In this document: positions 18,411-27,198 of the stretch, piece after piece
Layout: the number at the start of each line of letters is the position of its first letter
Position numbering within the stretch: position 1 is the stretch's first letter
Source of the DNA: Paraplanobispora siamensis
GTDB lineage: Bacteria > Actinomycetota > Actinomycetes > Streptosporangiales > Streptosporangiaceae
Assembly: GCF_016863175.1 (NCBI RefSeq)
Contig: NZ_BOOJ01000022.1
Coordinates: forward strand, 62,001-126,000
DNA length: 64,000 nt
Direction of reading: 5' to 3'
Made by a program: the position numbers and the translations under genes
The notes under the pieces: generated by a model
Told to the model about the DNA's origin: nothing
What the model saw: the letters and a program-made list of their open reading frames with translations, nothing else
The model's database searches: none

Positions 18411-19920
18411 GCTCGGCCGACAGCACCGGGTGCAGCCACCAGAAGTTGGCCAGCGCCAGCAGCGCGAACGTGCCCACCAGCGCGGCGCCCAGCGCCCTGC
18501 GGTTGGGCGGGACGCCCGCCGGGCCGATGACGAGCCCGGCCGCGAGCACGATTGCCAGGATCATGAACGGGACCGCCGGCAGCATGTAGAACAAGTACAT
18601 CGTCCGGTTGTCGGCCACGGCGTAGTAGAGCCAGGGCAGCCAGCCCGCGGCGTAGGCCAGCAGCACGGCCCCGGCCCGCCAGTCTCGGGTGGCCACGTAC
18701 CAGACGACCGTCGCGATGAGCGCGGCGAGCGCGCCGTACCAGATGACCGGGGTGCCGACCCCGAGCACCTCGCGGGCGCACCGGCCGGCGTCGCAGCCAG
18801 GCGCGGAGCCCTCCCAGTGGAAGGCCACCGGGCGCAGCAGCAGCGGCCACTCCCACGGCTCCGACTGGTAGCTGTGGGAGCCGTTCAGGCCGGTGTGGAA
18901 GCCCAGGACCTGGAAGTGGTAGGACAGCCAGGACCTGACCGAGTCGAAGACGAAGAAGAACGGCCCCTGCGAGGTGGCCTGCTCCCAGCCCCTGCCCCAG
19001 CCCAGCGGGGAGGCGAACCAGCCCGCCCAGGAGGCCGTGTAGACGGCGGCGGGGACCAGGCCCATCGCCAGCAGCGCGGTGGGGGCGTCCTTGTCCAGCG
19101 CCCCGCGGTACGGGCTGCGCAGGCCGATCGCCCGGCGCGCCCCGGCGTCCCAGACCAGCGACATGATCGCGAAGGCGGCCAGGAAGAAGATCCCCGACCA
19201 CTTGACCGCGCAGGCGGCGCCCAGGCACGCCCCCGCGGCGAGCCGCCAGGGCCGCAGGCCCAGCCAGGGCCCCCGCTCGCTCAGCGGCGAGGAGTCGTAC
19301 CAGTCCACCAGCGCGGCCCGCATGCGGTCGCGGTCGACCACCAGGCAGGCGAACCCGGCGAGCACGAAGAACATCAGGAAGATGTCCAGCAGCGCGGTCC
19401 GTGAGAGCACGAAGTGCAGCCCGTCCACCGCCAGCAGCATCCCCGCCAGGCAGCCCAGGAGGGTGGATCGGGTCATCCGGCGGGCCACCCGGGCCAGGAT
19501 GAGGATCGACAGCGTGCCGATCACCAGCGAGGCGAAGCGCCAGCCGAAGGGCGTCATCCCGAACAGCTGCTCGCCGGCGGCGATCATCCACTTGCCCAGC
19601 GGCGGGTGGGCGACGTACAGCGGGCAGGGGTCGGCCGTCGGCGGCGAGCAGGTCTCCCAGATGCGGGTGTCTCCGGCGATGAGCATCCGGTCGGCGACCG
19701 GGTTCTCGACGTCGCCGAAGGCCTTGCGCTCGACGCCGAAGGTGAGAAGCGCGTAGGCGTCCTTGGCGTAGTACGTCTCGTCGAACATGACCGCGTGGGG
19801 GCGGCCGAGATCGGGCAGGCGCAGGATGGCGCCGAATCCGGCGACCAGCAGCGGGCCGAGCCAGCCCCACAGCACGTTTTCCGGCATGGCGGGCAGAAGC
19901 CGCTCCCGCATCGATCCCAT
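18358..19920 (-). CDS. pmt: Protein O-mannosyltransferase (first paralogue)
   Basis: A GT39-family polytopic enzyme of 520 residues. The first outer loop has the FDETYYAKD motif (the Asp-Glu pair is catalytic in Pmts), followed by HPPLGKWMIAAGEQLFGMTPFGWR and the conserved DVENP/ETC loop. It transfers mannose from polyprenyl-phosphomannose to Ser/Thr of secreted proteins. Actinobacteria usually have one such gene beside rsmI; here a second copy lies on the far side of rsmI. CATAAT on the minus strand (19928-19933) ends 7 nt before the ATG, so the message is probably leaderless. Confidence 0.93.
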   Translation of the reverse strand: MGSMRERLLPAMPENVLWGWLGPLLVAGFGAILRLPDLGRPHAVMFDETYYAKDAYALLTFGVERKAFGDVENPVADRMLIAGDTRIWETCSPPTADPCPLYVAHPPLGKWMIAAGEQLFGMTPFGWRFASLVIGTLSILILARVARRMTRSTLLGCLAGMLLAVDGLHFVLSRTALLDIFLMFFVLAGFACLVVDRDRMRAALVDWYDSSPLSERGPWLGLRPWRLAAGACLGAACAVKWSGIFFLAAFAIMSLVWDAGARRAIGLRSPYRGALDKDAPTALLAMGLVPAAVYTASWAGWFASPLGWGRGWEQATSQGPFFFVFDSVRSWLSYHFQVLGFHTGLNGSHSYQSEPWEWPLLLRPVAFHWEGSAPGCDAGRCAREVLGVGTPVIWYGALAALIATVVWYVATRDWRAGAVLLAYAAGWLPWLYYAVADNRTMYLFYMLPAVPFMILAIVLAAGLVIGPAGVPPNRRALGAALVGTFALLALANFWWLHPVLSAELMPYQEWSRRMLLGRWI

Positions 19921-19927
19921 TCAGGAG

Positions 19928-19933
19928 ATTATG
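19928..19933 (-). promoter_or_regulatory. Putative -10 of leaderless pmt transcript
   Basis: CATAAT on the minus strand lies 7 nt before the ATG at 19920; no Shine-Dalgarno is recognisable. Confidence 0.4.
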
Positions 19934-19941
19934 GTGACGAA

Positions 19942-20790
19942 TCAGGCTCGATGGACAGCGTCATAAAGATCGCGTTTGGGAATTCCCGCGGCCTTGGCCA
20001 CGTCCACGATCGCCTGCTTGCGCGGCACGCCCGCCTCGGTCCGCCGCTCCACCTCGGCGACCAGGTCCTCGATGACCGGCTCCGTCTCCTGCTCCACGTG
20101 CCCGGCGACCACGACGGTGATCTCGCCCTTGACCCCCTCGGCGGCCCACTCGGCCAGCTCCCGCAGGCCGCCGCGCCGTACCTCCTCGTAGGTCTTGGTG
20201 AGCTCCCTGCACACCACCGCGGGCCGGTCGTCGCCGAAGGCCTCGGCCATCGCCGACAGGGCCGTCGCCAGGCGGTGCGGCGCCTCGAAGAAGACCATCG
20301 TGCGCTCCTCGGCGGCCAGGGCGGCCAGCCTGCGCGCCCGCTCGCCGGGCTTGCGCGGCGGGAAGCCCTCGAAGCAGAACCGGTCGCTGGGCAGGCCGGA
20401 GACCGCCAGGGCGGTGGTGACCGCGGACGGGCCGGGCAGCGAGGTGACCGTGACCCCGGCCTCGACGGCCAGGCTGGTCAGGCGGTAGCCGGGGTCGGAG
20501 ACGCCGGGCATGCCCGCGTCGGTGATGACCAGGACGGTGTAACCGGCCAGCAGCACCTCCAGCAGCTCGGCGGCCCGGCCGGTCTCGTTGGCGTCGTAGT
20601 AGGAGACGATCCGCCCGCCGATCTCGGCGCCCAACTCGGAGGCCAGGCGGCGCAGGCGGCGGGTGTCCTCGGCGGCCACCACGTCGGCCTTCTCCAGCGC
20701 CTCGCGCAGCCGCGGCGAGGCGTCGCCCGCCTGCCCGATCGGGGCTCCCGCCAGAATCAGCCTGCCGCCGCCGTCACCGCTGTCCGTCAC
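19942..20790 (-). CDS. rsmI: 16S rRNA (cytidine1402-2'-O)-methyltransferase
   Basis: RsmI methylates the 2'-hydroxyl of C1402 in the decoding centre. The 282-residue protein shows the tetrapyrrole-methylase fold: GRLILAGAPIGQAGDASPR, AEDTRR, the TDAGMPGVSDPG SAM loop and GPSAVTTALAVSGLP. GTG 20790 places eight residues before the conserved opening; ATG 20808 and ATG 20829 give longer N-termini without homology. It is flanked by two pmt paralogues, one convergent downstream and one divergent upstream. Confidence 0.93.
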   Translation of the reverse strand: MTDSGDGGGRLILAGAPIGQAGDASPRLREALEKADVVAAEDTRRLRRLASELGAEIGGRIVSYYDANETGRAAELLEVLLAGYTVLVITDAGMPGVSDPGYRLTSLAVEAGVTVTSLPGPSAVTTALAVSGLPSDRFCFEGFPPRKPGERARRLAALAAEERTMVFFEAPHRLATALSAMAEAFGDDRPAVVCRELTKTYEEVRRGGLRELAEWAAEGVKGEITVVVAGHVEQETEPVIEDLVAEVERRTEAGVPRKQAIVDVAKAAGIPKRDLYDAVHRA

Positions 20791-20917
20791 GCTTCCATCC
20801 TCTCTCATCCCGGTCGTCTCCCACTCCATGTCCCCTGCGGGGGCGTCCCCCGTGGAGGCGGCGCCCCAATTAGGTGCCTACGCGGTGTTTCCCGGGTGGC
20901 GTGCCCCGATGGGCCCG

Positions 20918-20923
20918 TACGAT
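20918..20923 (+). promoter_or_regulatory. Putative -10 of leaderless second pmt transcript
   Basis: TACGAT is followed by 6 nt and then the GTG at 20930. No Shine-Dalgarno is present. Confidence 0.45.
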
Positions 20924-20929
20924 GTCCGG

Positions 20930-22552
20930 GTGGCCGTGACCGATTACCCCGACCAGGCGTTCGACCAGCCGGAGCCGGAGCCCTCCCGACGCGGGCCCGA
21001 GGACTCCGTGCACGACCGGCTGGTGCCGCCCATGCCGGGCGGCATCCTGTGGGGCTGGCTCGGCCCGCTGCTGGTCACCGCGCTCGGCGCGATCCTGCGC
21101 TTCGTCAACCTCGGCCGCCCCGACGCGGTCATGTTCGACGAGACGTACTACGCCAAGGACTCCTTCGCGCTGCTGCTGTTCGGCGCCGAGCGCAACACCG
21201 TCAAGGACGCCGACAAGCTCCTGATGCAGGACAACCTGAACATCTGGCAGCAGTGCGCGCCCGCCGAGATCGACAAGTGCGCCTCGTACGTCGTCCACCC
21301 GCCGCTGGGCAAGTGGATGATCGCCGCCGGTGAGCAGCTGTTCGGGATGACGCCCTTCGGCTGGCGCTTCGCGGCGGCGGTGATCGGCACGCTGTCGATC
21401 CTCATCCTGGCCCGGGTGGCCCGCCGGATGACCCGCTCCACCCTCCTGGGCTGCCTGGCCGGCCTGCTGCTGGCCCTGGACGGGCTGCACCTGGTGCTCT
21501 CGCGCACCGGGCTGCTGGACATCTTCCTGATGTTCTTCGTGCTCGCCGGGTTCGCCTGCCTGGTGGTCGACCGCGACCGGGCACGCGCCCGCCTCGCCGA
21601 CTGGTACGTCTCCTCGCCGCTGAGCGGCCAGGGTCCGTGGCTGGGCCTGCGGCCCTGGCGGATCGCCGCCGGAGTCATGCTGGGCGCCGCCTGCGCGGTC
21701 AAGTGGTCGGGCGTCTTCTTCCTGGCCGCCTTCGCGATCATGTCGCTGGTCTGGGACGCCGGAGCCCGCCGCGCCGTCGGCCTGCGCAACCCCTACGGCG
21801 GTGCCCTGAACAAGGACGCCCCCACCGCGCTGCTGGCGATGGGCCTGATCCCCGCGGTCACCTACATCGCCTCCTGGACGGGCTGGTTCGCCTCGGCCGG
21901 CGGCTGGGGCCGCAACTGGGAGCAGGCCACCTCCCAGGGGCCGTTCTTCTTCGTCTTCGACTCGGCCCGCTCCTGGCTGGCCTACCACTTCCAGGTCCTC
22001 AGCTTCCACACCGACCTGGCCACCCCGCACGCCTACCAGTCCAGGCCGTGGGAGTGGCCGCTGCTGCTGCGCCCGGTGGCCTTCCACTACGAGTCGGTCA
22101 AGCCCGGCTGCGGCGACGCCAACGGCTGTTCCGAGGCGGTCCTCGGGGTCGGCACCCCGGTCATCTGGTACGGCGCGCTCGCCGCGCTCATCGCGATGAT
22201 CGCCTGGTACGTGGCCACCCGCGACTGGCGGGCCGGGGCCGTGCTGCTGGCCTACGCCGTGGGCTGGCTGCCCTGGTTCTACTGGTCGATCGCCGACAAC
22301 CGGACGATGTTCCTGTTCTACGCGCTGCCGATGCTCCCCTTCATGATCCTGGCGATCGTGCTCGCGGCCGGGCTCATCATCGGCCCGGCGGGCGCCCCGC
22401 CGCGCAGACGCATGATCGGCGCGGGGATCACCGGCGCGTTCACGCTGCTCGCCCTGGCCAACTTCTGGTGGCTTTACCCGGTGCTGACCGCGGAGGCCAT
22501 CCCCTACGGCGACTGGTACGCGCGGATGCTCCTCAAGAAGGGCTGGATCTGA
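20930..22552 (+). CDS. pmt: Protein O-mannosyltransferase (second paralogue)
   Basis: The 540-residue GT39 enzyme has the FDETYYAKD catalytic loop, HPPLGKWMIAAGEQLFGMTPFGWR and the same ten-or-so membrane helices as the neighbouring copy. The two proteins are identical over long stretches and differ mostly in the first 30 residues, the first outer loop (here DADKLLMQDNLNIWQQC) and the large lumenal loop. An acidic, Pro-rich N-terminal tail is specific to this copy. The GTG at 20930 was chosen because TACGAT lies 6 nt upstream; ATG 20909 and GTG 20936 are alternatives. Confidence 0.92.
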   Translation: MAVTDYPDQAFDQPEPEPSRRGPEDSVHDRLVPPMPGGILWGWLGPLLVTALGAILRFVNLGRPDAVMFDETYYAKDSFALLLFGAERNTVKDADKLLMQDNLNIWQQCAPAEIDKCASYVVHPPLGKWMIAAGEQLFGMTPFGWRFAAAVIGTLSILILARVARRMTRSTLLGCLAGLLLALDGLHLVLSRTGLLDIFLMFFVLAGFACLVVDRDRARARLADWYVSSPLSGQGPWLGLRPWRIAAGVMLGAACAVKWSGVFFLAAFAIMSLVWDAGARRAVGLRNPYGGALNKDAPTALLAMGLIPAVTYIASWTGWFASAGGWGRNWEQATSQGPFFFVFDSARSWLAYHFQVLSFHTDLATPHAYQSRPWEWPLLLRPVAFHYESVKPGCGDANGCSEAVLGVGTPVIWYGALAALIAMIAWYVATRDWRAGAVLLAYAVGWLPWFYWSIADNRTMFLFYALPMLPFMILAIVLAAGLIIGPAGAPPRRRMIGAGITGAFTLLALANFWWLYPVLTAEAIPYGDWYARMLLKKGWI

Positions 22553-22599
22553 CCGTTCGCATACGAGCCGCTTAGAGCTGATTTCGTAGGGTAGGCGAC

Positions 22600-23877
22600 G
22601 TGCGCGATCCACTACGTCACGTTCATCGTCAGGGCAGGCCGTCATACGGCAGACTTCGGAGCATGCCTGCACCGGACGTGGCTGCGCTGCTCACCGAGAT
22701 GGAGCGGTCTGAACCCGACTACGCCGAACACGCCCGGAGCGCGATCGAGTGGCTCACCGGTGGTGAGCCGCTGGAGACGATCACCGAGCTCAACGTGTGC
22801 GAGTTCCTGTGGTACACCCTGCCCACCAAGGTGAGCGGCGACCGCACCGCGATCGCCCGGGCACTGGGCCGCCTGCTGCTCCGGGGCGGCCTGGAGCGCT
22901 ACGCCGCGCTCTGCGTCTCCCCGGTGACCGCGCGGATCCTGCGCACCTACGCCCGCTCCGGCGAGGACGCCGGGGTGGCCGCCTACCAGGCGGCCCTGGA
23001 CGAGACCGGGGTGCTCCCGCCCGACGTGCCCGAACTGGAGTGGAGCTCCATCATGGGTCCGGAGGAGCTGGGCGCCCACGGTGCCTGCTCGGCCGCGCTG
23101 GAGCTGGCCATCGTCTCCGGTGAGCTCGACCCCGGCCGCACCGCCGACCGCGAGCGGCTGACCCGGCACTGGCTGACCACGCCCCGCACCGAGCTCGGCG
23201 GGGACAACTGGCTGCACCGGGTCCAGGGCGAGCGGCTGAACCGCTGGGTGCTCGGCCGCGGCACGGCCTGGCGCGAGCTGGCCCAGCCCTTCGAGGTGCG
23301 CCTGCACGCGCCCATCCCGCCTCCGCCGGGACCGCACCTGGAGGCCCTGCGGCGGCTGCTGCGCCTGGGCCGCCTGCCCGGCGGGATCCGGCTGACGCCG
23401 CAGGGCGGCCCCGGCCACCCCGCGCTCGCCGAGAGCCGGTGGGACGAGGCCGGGCTGGAGACCGTCCTGGAGGCCGCGCAGGAGATGGGGGCGCTGCGGC
23501 GCACCGGCGACGAGCTGGTGATCACCGCCACCGGCCGGAGCCTGCTGGACGACCCCACCCTGCTGTGGGAGGCCGCCGCGGCCACGCTGCTGGCCCCGGC
23601 CTCCCGCGAGCACGACTTCGGGGTCTCCGCCAGGGAGGTGGCGCTGATGCTCCTGGCCGACGGCCGCCCCGCCGACCGCGAGAGCGTCATCGAGGTGATC
23701 GGCTGCGAGGAGTGGCGGCACCCGGACGTCGCGGCCTCCCTGAACGAGCTGACCCACCGCCTGGACGCGTTCGGCCTGCGCGTGGAGGGGACGCTCACCC
23801 CCGCCGGCCGCTCCGCCGCCCTGACGGCCCTGCGCGCCCACGCCCTGCGCCCCCGCCGCTACGTCAGCATGAGCTGA
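22600..23877 (+). CDS. Uncharacterised protein with C-terminal winged-helix-like region
   Basis: I do not recognise this 425-residue soluble protein. It is mostly helical, without signal peptide or membrane segments. Near residue 305 the pattern GALRRTGDELVITATGRSLLDDP resembles a winged helix; similar stretches occur at the C-terminus of some plasmid pRiA4b ORF3-type proteins, but that link is tentative. TAGGGT at 22587-22592 ends 7 nt before the GTG at 22600, which favours the longer form. However, codons of the first 21 residues are atypical and ATG 22663 is a serious alternative. It is the first gene of the accessory stretch. Confidence 0.65.
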   Translation: MRDPLRHVHRQGRPSYGRLRSMPAPDVAALLTEMERSEPDYAEHARSAIEWLTGGEPLETITELNVCEFLWYTLPTKVSGDRTAIARALGRLLLRGGLERYAALCVSPVTARILRTYARSGEDAGVAAYQAALDETGVLPPDVPELEWSSIMGPEELGAHGACSAALELAIVSGELDPGRTADRERLTRHWLTTPRTELGGDNWLHRVQGERLNRWVLGRGTAWRELAQPFEVRLHAPIPPPPGPHLEALRRLLRLGRLPGGIRLTPQGGPGHPALAESRWDEAGLETVLEAAQEMGALRRTGDELVITATGRSLLDDPTLLWEAAAATLLAPASREHDFGVSAREVALMLLADGRPADRESVIEVIGCEEWRHPDVAASLNELTHRLDAFGLRVEGTLTPAGRSAALTALRAHALRPRRYVSMS

Positions 23878-24028
23878 CCTCCAGCCGGAGTACGGCGCCA
23901 CGCCGGCACGGACCGGTCCCGCCCGGACGCGGTCGCGGCGGACGCGGCGCCGCCCCGGCAGAGGCCGTACGGCGTTCCCGACCTGCCCGGGCCCGACTAC
24001 TCGCCCCCGTCGGGGGCAGTGGCATGGG

Positions 24029-25351
24029 GTGCCCGAACCAACCGCTCCCGACGGCGTCCCCGTCTCAGGACCGTCACCGGCCGGGCCGGCTCCCGATCCG
24101 GTCCTGACCTCTGCCGGTCCCCTCCACGCGCCCGGCGTCGGCTCCGCCCCGCCGGCCGCGGACTCCGTGCGCCCCTCCGGCACCGAACCCGTCCCCTCGG
24201 CCTCGATCCCCCGGCATCTCTCCGGCGCCGAACCCCTTCTGACCTCGGCGGGCCCGCTGCGCGATCCCGACGAGCCCGCCGTCGACATCACCGTCGCCGA
24301 CACGCCCTTCGGCAGGCCCGGCCGGTCGATGCGCGGCAACCCGTTCGTCTTCGGCTTCACCGCGGCCCTGGGCGTGCTGACCGCCTGGTGGCTGGTGCAG
24401 GCCGTGGTGAGCGCGGGCTCGGTGATCATCCTCATCGTGGTCTCGCTGTTCCTGGCCGTCGGCCTGAACCCGGCCGTCGAGGCCCTCCAGCGGCGCAACC
24501 TGTCGCGGCTGCTGGCGATCACCGTGGTCTTCCTCGGTGTCATCTCGGTCTTCGTCGCCTTCGGCCTGGCGGTCGTGCCGCCGCTGACCACGCAGTCCAC
24601 CGAGTTCGTGGGCAACGTCCCGCAGTACGTCCAGGAGCTGCAGAACAGCCCCGTCATCCGCGACCTCGACCAGCGCTTCCAGATCCTGGAGAAACTCCAG
24701 CAGTACGTCGTCAGCGGCGACTTCGGCACCCAGATGTTCGGCGGCGTCCTGGGCCTGGGCACGGTCCTGCTCGGCGCGGTCTTCAACTCCCTGACCGTCC
24801 TGGTCCTGACGCTCTACTTCCTCGGCTCGATCAACTCGATCAAGGAGATGGGCTACCGCCTGGTGCCCCGCTCCCGCCGTACCCGCGCCCGCCTGCTCGG
24901 CAACGAGATCATCCAGCGCATCGGCGGCTACGTCGCGGGAAACCTGATCGTCTCGCTGATCGCCGGAGTGACGACCTTCCTGTTCCTGAGCATCATGAAG
25001 GTGCCCTACGCCATGGCCCTGGCGATGATCGTGGCGCTGACCGACCTCATCCCCCTGGTCGGCGCCTTCATCGGCGCGGGCGTGGCCTCGATCGTCGGCT
25101 TCTTCGTCTCCCCCACGGTGGGCATCGTCTGCATCGTCTTCTTCACCCTCTACCAGCAGGTCGAGAACTATGTGATCGTCCCGAAGGTGATGAAGAGCTC
25201 GGTGGACGTCGCCCCGCTGGCCACGATCGTGGCCGCCCTCCTGGGTGGCGCGCTGCTCGGCGTGGTCGGCGCGCTGCTCGCCATCCCGATAGCCGCGGCG
25301 ATCCAGCTCATCGTGCGAGAGGTGGTCGTACCCCGTCAGGAACGCCTCTGA
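24029..25351 (+). CDS. AI-2E family transporter
   Basis: The 440-residue protein belongs to the AI-2E/YdiK/PerM permease superfamily: seven or eight hydrophobic helices from about residue 105, and the hallmark LTDLIPLVGAFIGA, LYQQVENYVIVPKVM and GALLAIPIAAAI segments near the end. Substrates vary and are mostly unproven (autoinducer-2 in E. coli TqsA, Na+/H+ in some others). The first 100 residues are a Pro/Ser/Ala-rich cytoplasmic tail in which LTSAGPL occurs twice (residues 26-32 and 71-77). The GTG start lacks a good ribosome binding site, but codon usage is coding-like throughout the tail. Confidence 0.85.
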   Translation: MPEPTAPDGVPVSGPSPAGPAPDPVLTSAGPLHAPGVGSAPPAADSVRPSGTEPVPSASIPRHLSGAEPLLTSAGPLRDPDEPAVDITVADTPFGRPGRSMRGNPFVFGFTAALGVLTAWWLVQAVVSAGSVIILIVVSLFLAVGLNPAVEALQRRNLSRLLAITVVFLGVISVFVAFGLAVVPPLTTQSTEFVGNVPQYVQELQNSPVIRDLDQRFQILEKLQQYVVSGDFGTQMFGGVLGLGTVLLGAVFNSLTVLVLTLYFLGSINSIKEMGYRLVPRSRRTRARLLGNEIIQRIGGYVAGNLIVSLIAGVTTFLFLSIMKVPYAMALAMIVALTDLIPLVGAFIGAGVASIVGFFVSPTVGIVCIVFFTLYQQVENYVIVPKVMKSSVDVAPLATIVAALLGGALLGVVGALLAIPIAAAIQLIVREVVVPRQERL

Positions 25352-25393
25352 GCCGGGAACGCCTCCGGCCCGCCCGCGAGCGCGGCGCGAGAC

Positions 25394-25804
25394 CTACCCG
25401 CGGGCGGTTATCTGCTGTACGGCCCAGCGGTTGCCGTCCGGGTCGGCGAAGAAGACGAACCCGACGTTGTTGAGGTCGTCCTCCTCGGCGGCCGGACGGG
25501 CCCCCTGCGGCCCGAGCACCTGGATCTCGCCGACCTCCACCCCGTTCGCGACGAGCTGGGCGCGCGCCGCGCGGAGATCCGAGACCACCAGCTGAAGGCC
25601 CTGCAGGGATCCCGGCTCCATCTCCACCAGGCTCGTGCCCACCACGATCGAGCACCCGGATCCCGGAGGGGTCAGCTGGGCGAAGCGCGCCGGCCCGGTC
25701 CCGGTGTCGTGGTCCACGTTGAACCCGAGCTGCCCGGCGTAGAAGGCCATGGCGCGGTCGACGTCCGAGACCGGGACCACCACCACTTCCAGCGTCCAGT
25801 TCAC
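25394..25804 (-). CDS. VOC family (glyoxalase/dioxygenase fold) protein
   Basis: A 136-residue single-module VOC protein opening with VNWTLEVVVVPVSDVDRAMAFYAGQLGF and ending FVFFADPDGNRWAVQQI, the two typical half-motifs. AGGAGG lies 4 nt before the GTG at 25804, fixing the start. The Glu in the last strand that usually binds metal is not obvious (WAVQ). The enzymatic role is unknown. It is followed by a convergent transporter gene and preceded by an F420-type reductase on the same strand. Confidence 0.85.
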   Translation of the reverse strand: MNWTLEVVVVPVSDVDRAMAFYAGQLGFNVDHDTGTGPARFAQLTPPGSGCSIVVGTSLVEMEPGSLQGLQLVVSDLRAARAQLVANGVEVGEIQVLGPQGARPAAEEDDLNNVGFVFFADPDGNRWAVQQITARG

Positions 25805-25900
25805 GGCGCCTCCTGTTCGGCCGCGGGGCCGGCGGTGCGGGAAGACCATTGATCATCGCACGCGGGAGGCGGGGGCGGAAGGAGCCCGCCGGGGACCCGG

Positions 25901-26323
25901 TCACCCCGCCCGTTCGATGACCACCACCGGGATGTCCCGGTCGGTCCTGTCCCGGTACTCCTGGTAGACCGGCATGACCTCGACCATGAGCCGCCACAAC
26001 CGGGGCTTCTCCTCCGAGCCGGCCGTCCGCGCGTGCGCGGCGAACGTCTCCGTCCCGACCTGCACGACGACCCGGGGGTCGTGGGTCAGGTTGAGATACC
26101 AGGCGGGGTGCTCGTCCGCGCCCCCGTTGGAGGCGGTGACGACGTAGCGGTCGCCGTCCCGCGCGTAGACGAGCACGGTACGGCGCAGCCTGCCCGACCT
26201 CCGGCCGCGGGTCGTCAGCAGCAGGTCGGGCACGCCGGGCCTGGCCACGCCTCCCGTCTCGACGTAGTCGCGGATGTGCCGGGCCACCCACGGGTTCGGG
26301 CTGTCGAAGACCTCCTCGGCCAT
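25901..26323 (-). CDS. Nitroreductase/deazaflavin (F420)-dependent oxidoreductase, Ddn-like
   Basis: The 140-residue protein matches the deazaflavin-dependent nitroreductase family: LLLTTRGRRSGRLRRTVLVYARDGDRYVVTASNGGADEHPAWYLNL is the cofactor-binding core. Such proteins use reduced F420 on quinones or nitro compounds. Its ATG overlaps the stop of the upstream NmrA-like gene by one base (TGATG), so the two are coupled and may share a redox task. Confidence 0.88.
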   Translation of the reverse strand: MAEEVFDSPNPWVARHIRDYVETGGVARPGVPDLLLTTRGRRSGRLRRTVLVYARDGDRYVVTASNGGADEHPAWYLNLTHDPRVVVQVGTETFAAHARTAGSEEKPRLWRLMVEVMPVYQEYRDRTDRDIPVVVIERAG

Positions 26324-27084
26324 CAGCCCTCCTCGACGCCGAGGTGGACGCGGTGGTGCCGGGGCGCGTCGATCTCGTCCAGCAGCGCGATCGCGAAGTC
26401 GGCGTAGGAGATCCGGCTGTCCGCCCTCGCGGCGGCCGTCCGGTATCCGCCGGTACGGCCGCCGCCGTGGTCGAAGTCACCGGCCGGGCTGAGCACCACC
26501 CAGTCGAGGCCGCCGCCGGCCGAGCGCAGCACGTCCGTCCCGGCCGCGTGCCCCAGGTAGAAGGCGCGGTACTCCTGCGGGTAGCCGGGCGTGTCCATCA
26601 GGAGCCTCCCGGACTCCGTCTCCAGCACCGATGCCAGGCCGACCGCCACGAGGCGGCCCGTCCCGGCCCGCGCCAGCCCGTCGAGCAGCGCACGCGCGGC
26701 GCCGGTGAAGAAGACCCGGGGCTCGGCGCCCAGGTCGGCGGCGGCGTTGATCGCGGCGTCGTGCCCCTCGGCGAGCCGGGCCACGCTCCCGGCGTCGGTG
26801 ACGTCACCGGCGACGACGCGCACCCCGCCCGCCGCCGGCCCGCCGTACTGCGCCACGTCCCGCTGCTTCACTGGCCCGCCGTACTCCGCCAGGTCACCGC
26901 GCTTCACCGGCCCGCCGTGCTTCGCCAGGTCGCCGTGCTTCGCCAGGTCGCCGTGCTTCGCCAGGTCGCCGTGCCTCGCCGGGTCCCGGACGACCGCGGT
27001 GACCCGGTGGCCGCGCCGCAGGGCCTCCGCCACGGCGGCCCGGCCCGCCCTGCCGCCCGCGCCGAAAACCACGATCTCGCTCAT
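26323..27084 (-). CDS. NAD(P)-binding NmrA-like oxidoreductase with an inserted hexapeptide repeat
   Basis: A Rossmann-fold protein of 253 residues. It opens with EIVVFGAGGRAGRAAVAEAL (GxxGxxG), and TAVVRDP forms the second strand. A later YADFAIALLDEI resembles NAD(P)H-binding epimerase-like reductases that act on small substrates or sense NADP. Between the second and third strands (residues 38-83) eight hexapeptides of the HGDLAK type are inserted, encoded by 18-bp repeats. The gene is divergent from an HxlR-type regulator, a common pairing. It is translationally coupled to the Ddn-like gene. Confidence 0.85.
   Translation of the reverse strand: MSEIVVFGAGGRAGRAAVAEALRRGHRVTAVVRDPARHGDLAKHGDLAKHGDLAKHGGPVKRGDLAEYGGPVKQRDVAQYGGPAAGGVRVVAGDVTDAGSVARLAEGHDAAINAAADLGAEPRVFFTGAARALLDGLARAGTGRLVAVGLASVLETESGRLLMDTPGYPQEYRAFYLGHAAGTDVLRSAGGGLDWVVLSPAGDFDHGGGRTGGYRTAAARADSRISYADFAIALLDEIDAPRHHRVHLGVEEG
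26836..26973 (-). repeat. In-frame 18-bp minisatellite in the NmrA-like gene
   Basis: Eight 18-bp units encode HGDLAK three times, then HGGPVK, RGDLAE, YGGPVK, QRDVAQ and a partial YGGP. The first three units are nearly identical in DNA, which suggests recent expansion. Units are multiples of three, so the frame is kept. Confidence 0.85.
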
Positions 27085-27186
27085 CCGCTCACCTCACGTT
27101 CCCGGGGCCGGGCCCGTTCGCCGGCCGGTGCCGGGGACGATACGGGGACGGGTGGTTACCGGCGGGATACCGGCCGGGACAGCGGT

Positions 27187-27192
27187 TACGGT
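27187..27192 (+). promoter_or_regulatory. Putative -10 of leaderless hxlR-type transcript
   Basis: TACGGT is followed by 6 nt and the GTG at 27199. No Shine-Dalgarno is present. Confidence 0.45.
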
Positions 27193-27198
27193 GGAACC

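Noticed and set aside
20870-22672. A minus-strand 600-codon frame opposite the second pmt
   Set aside because: It is a GC-rich shadow with His/Gln/Glu bias and no recognisable domain.
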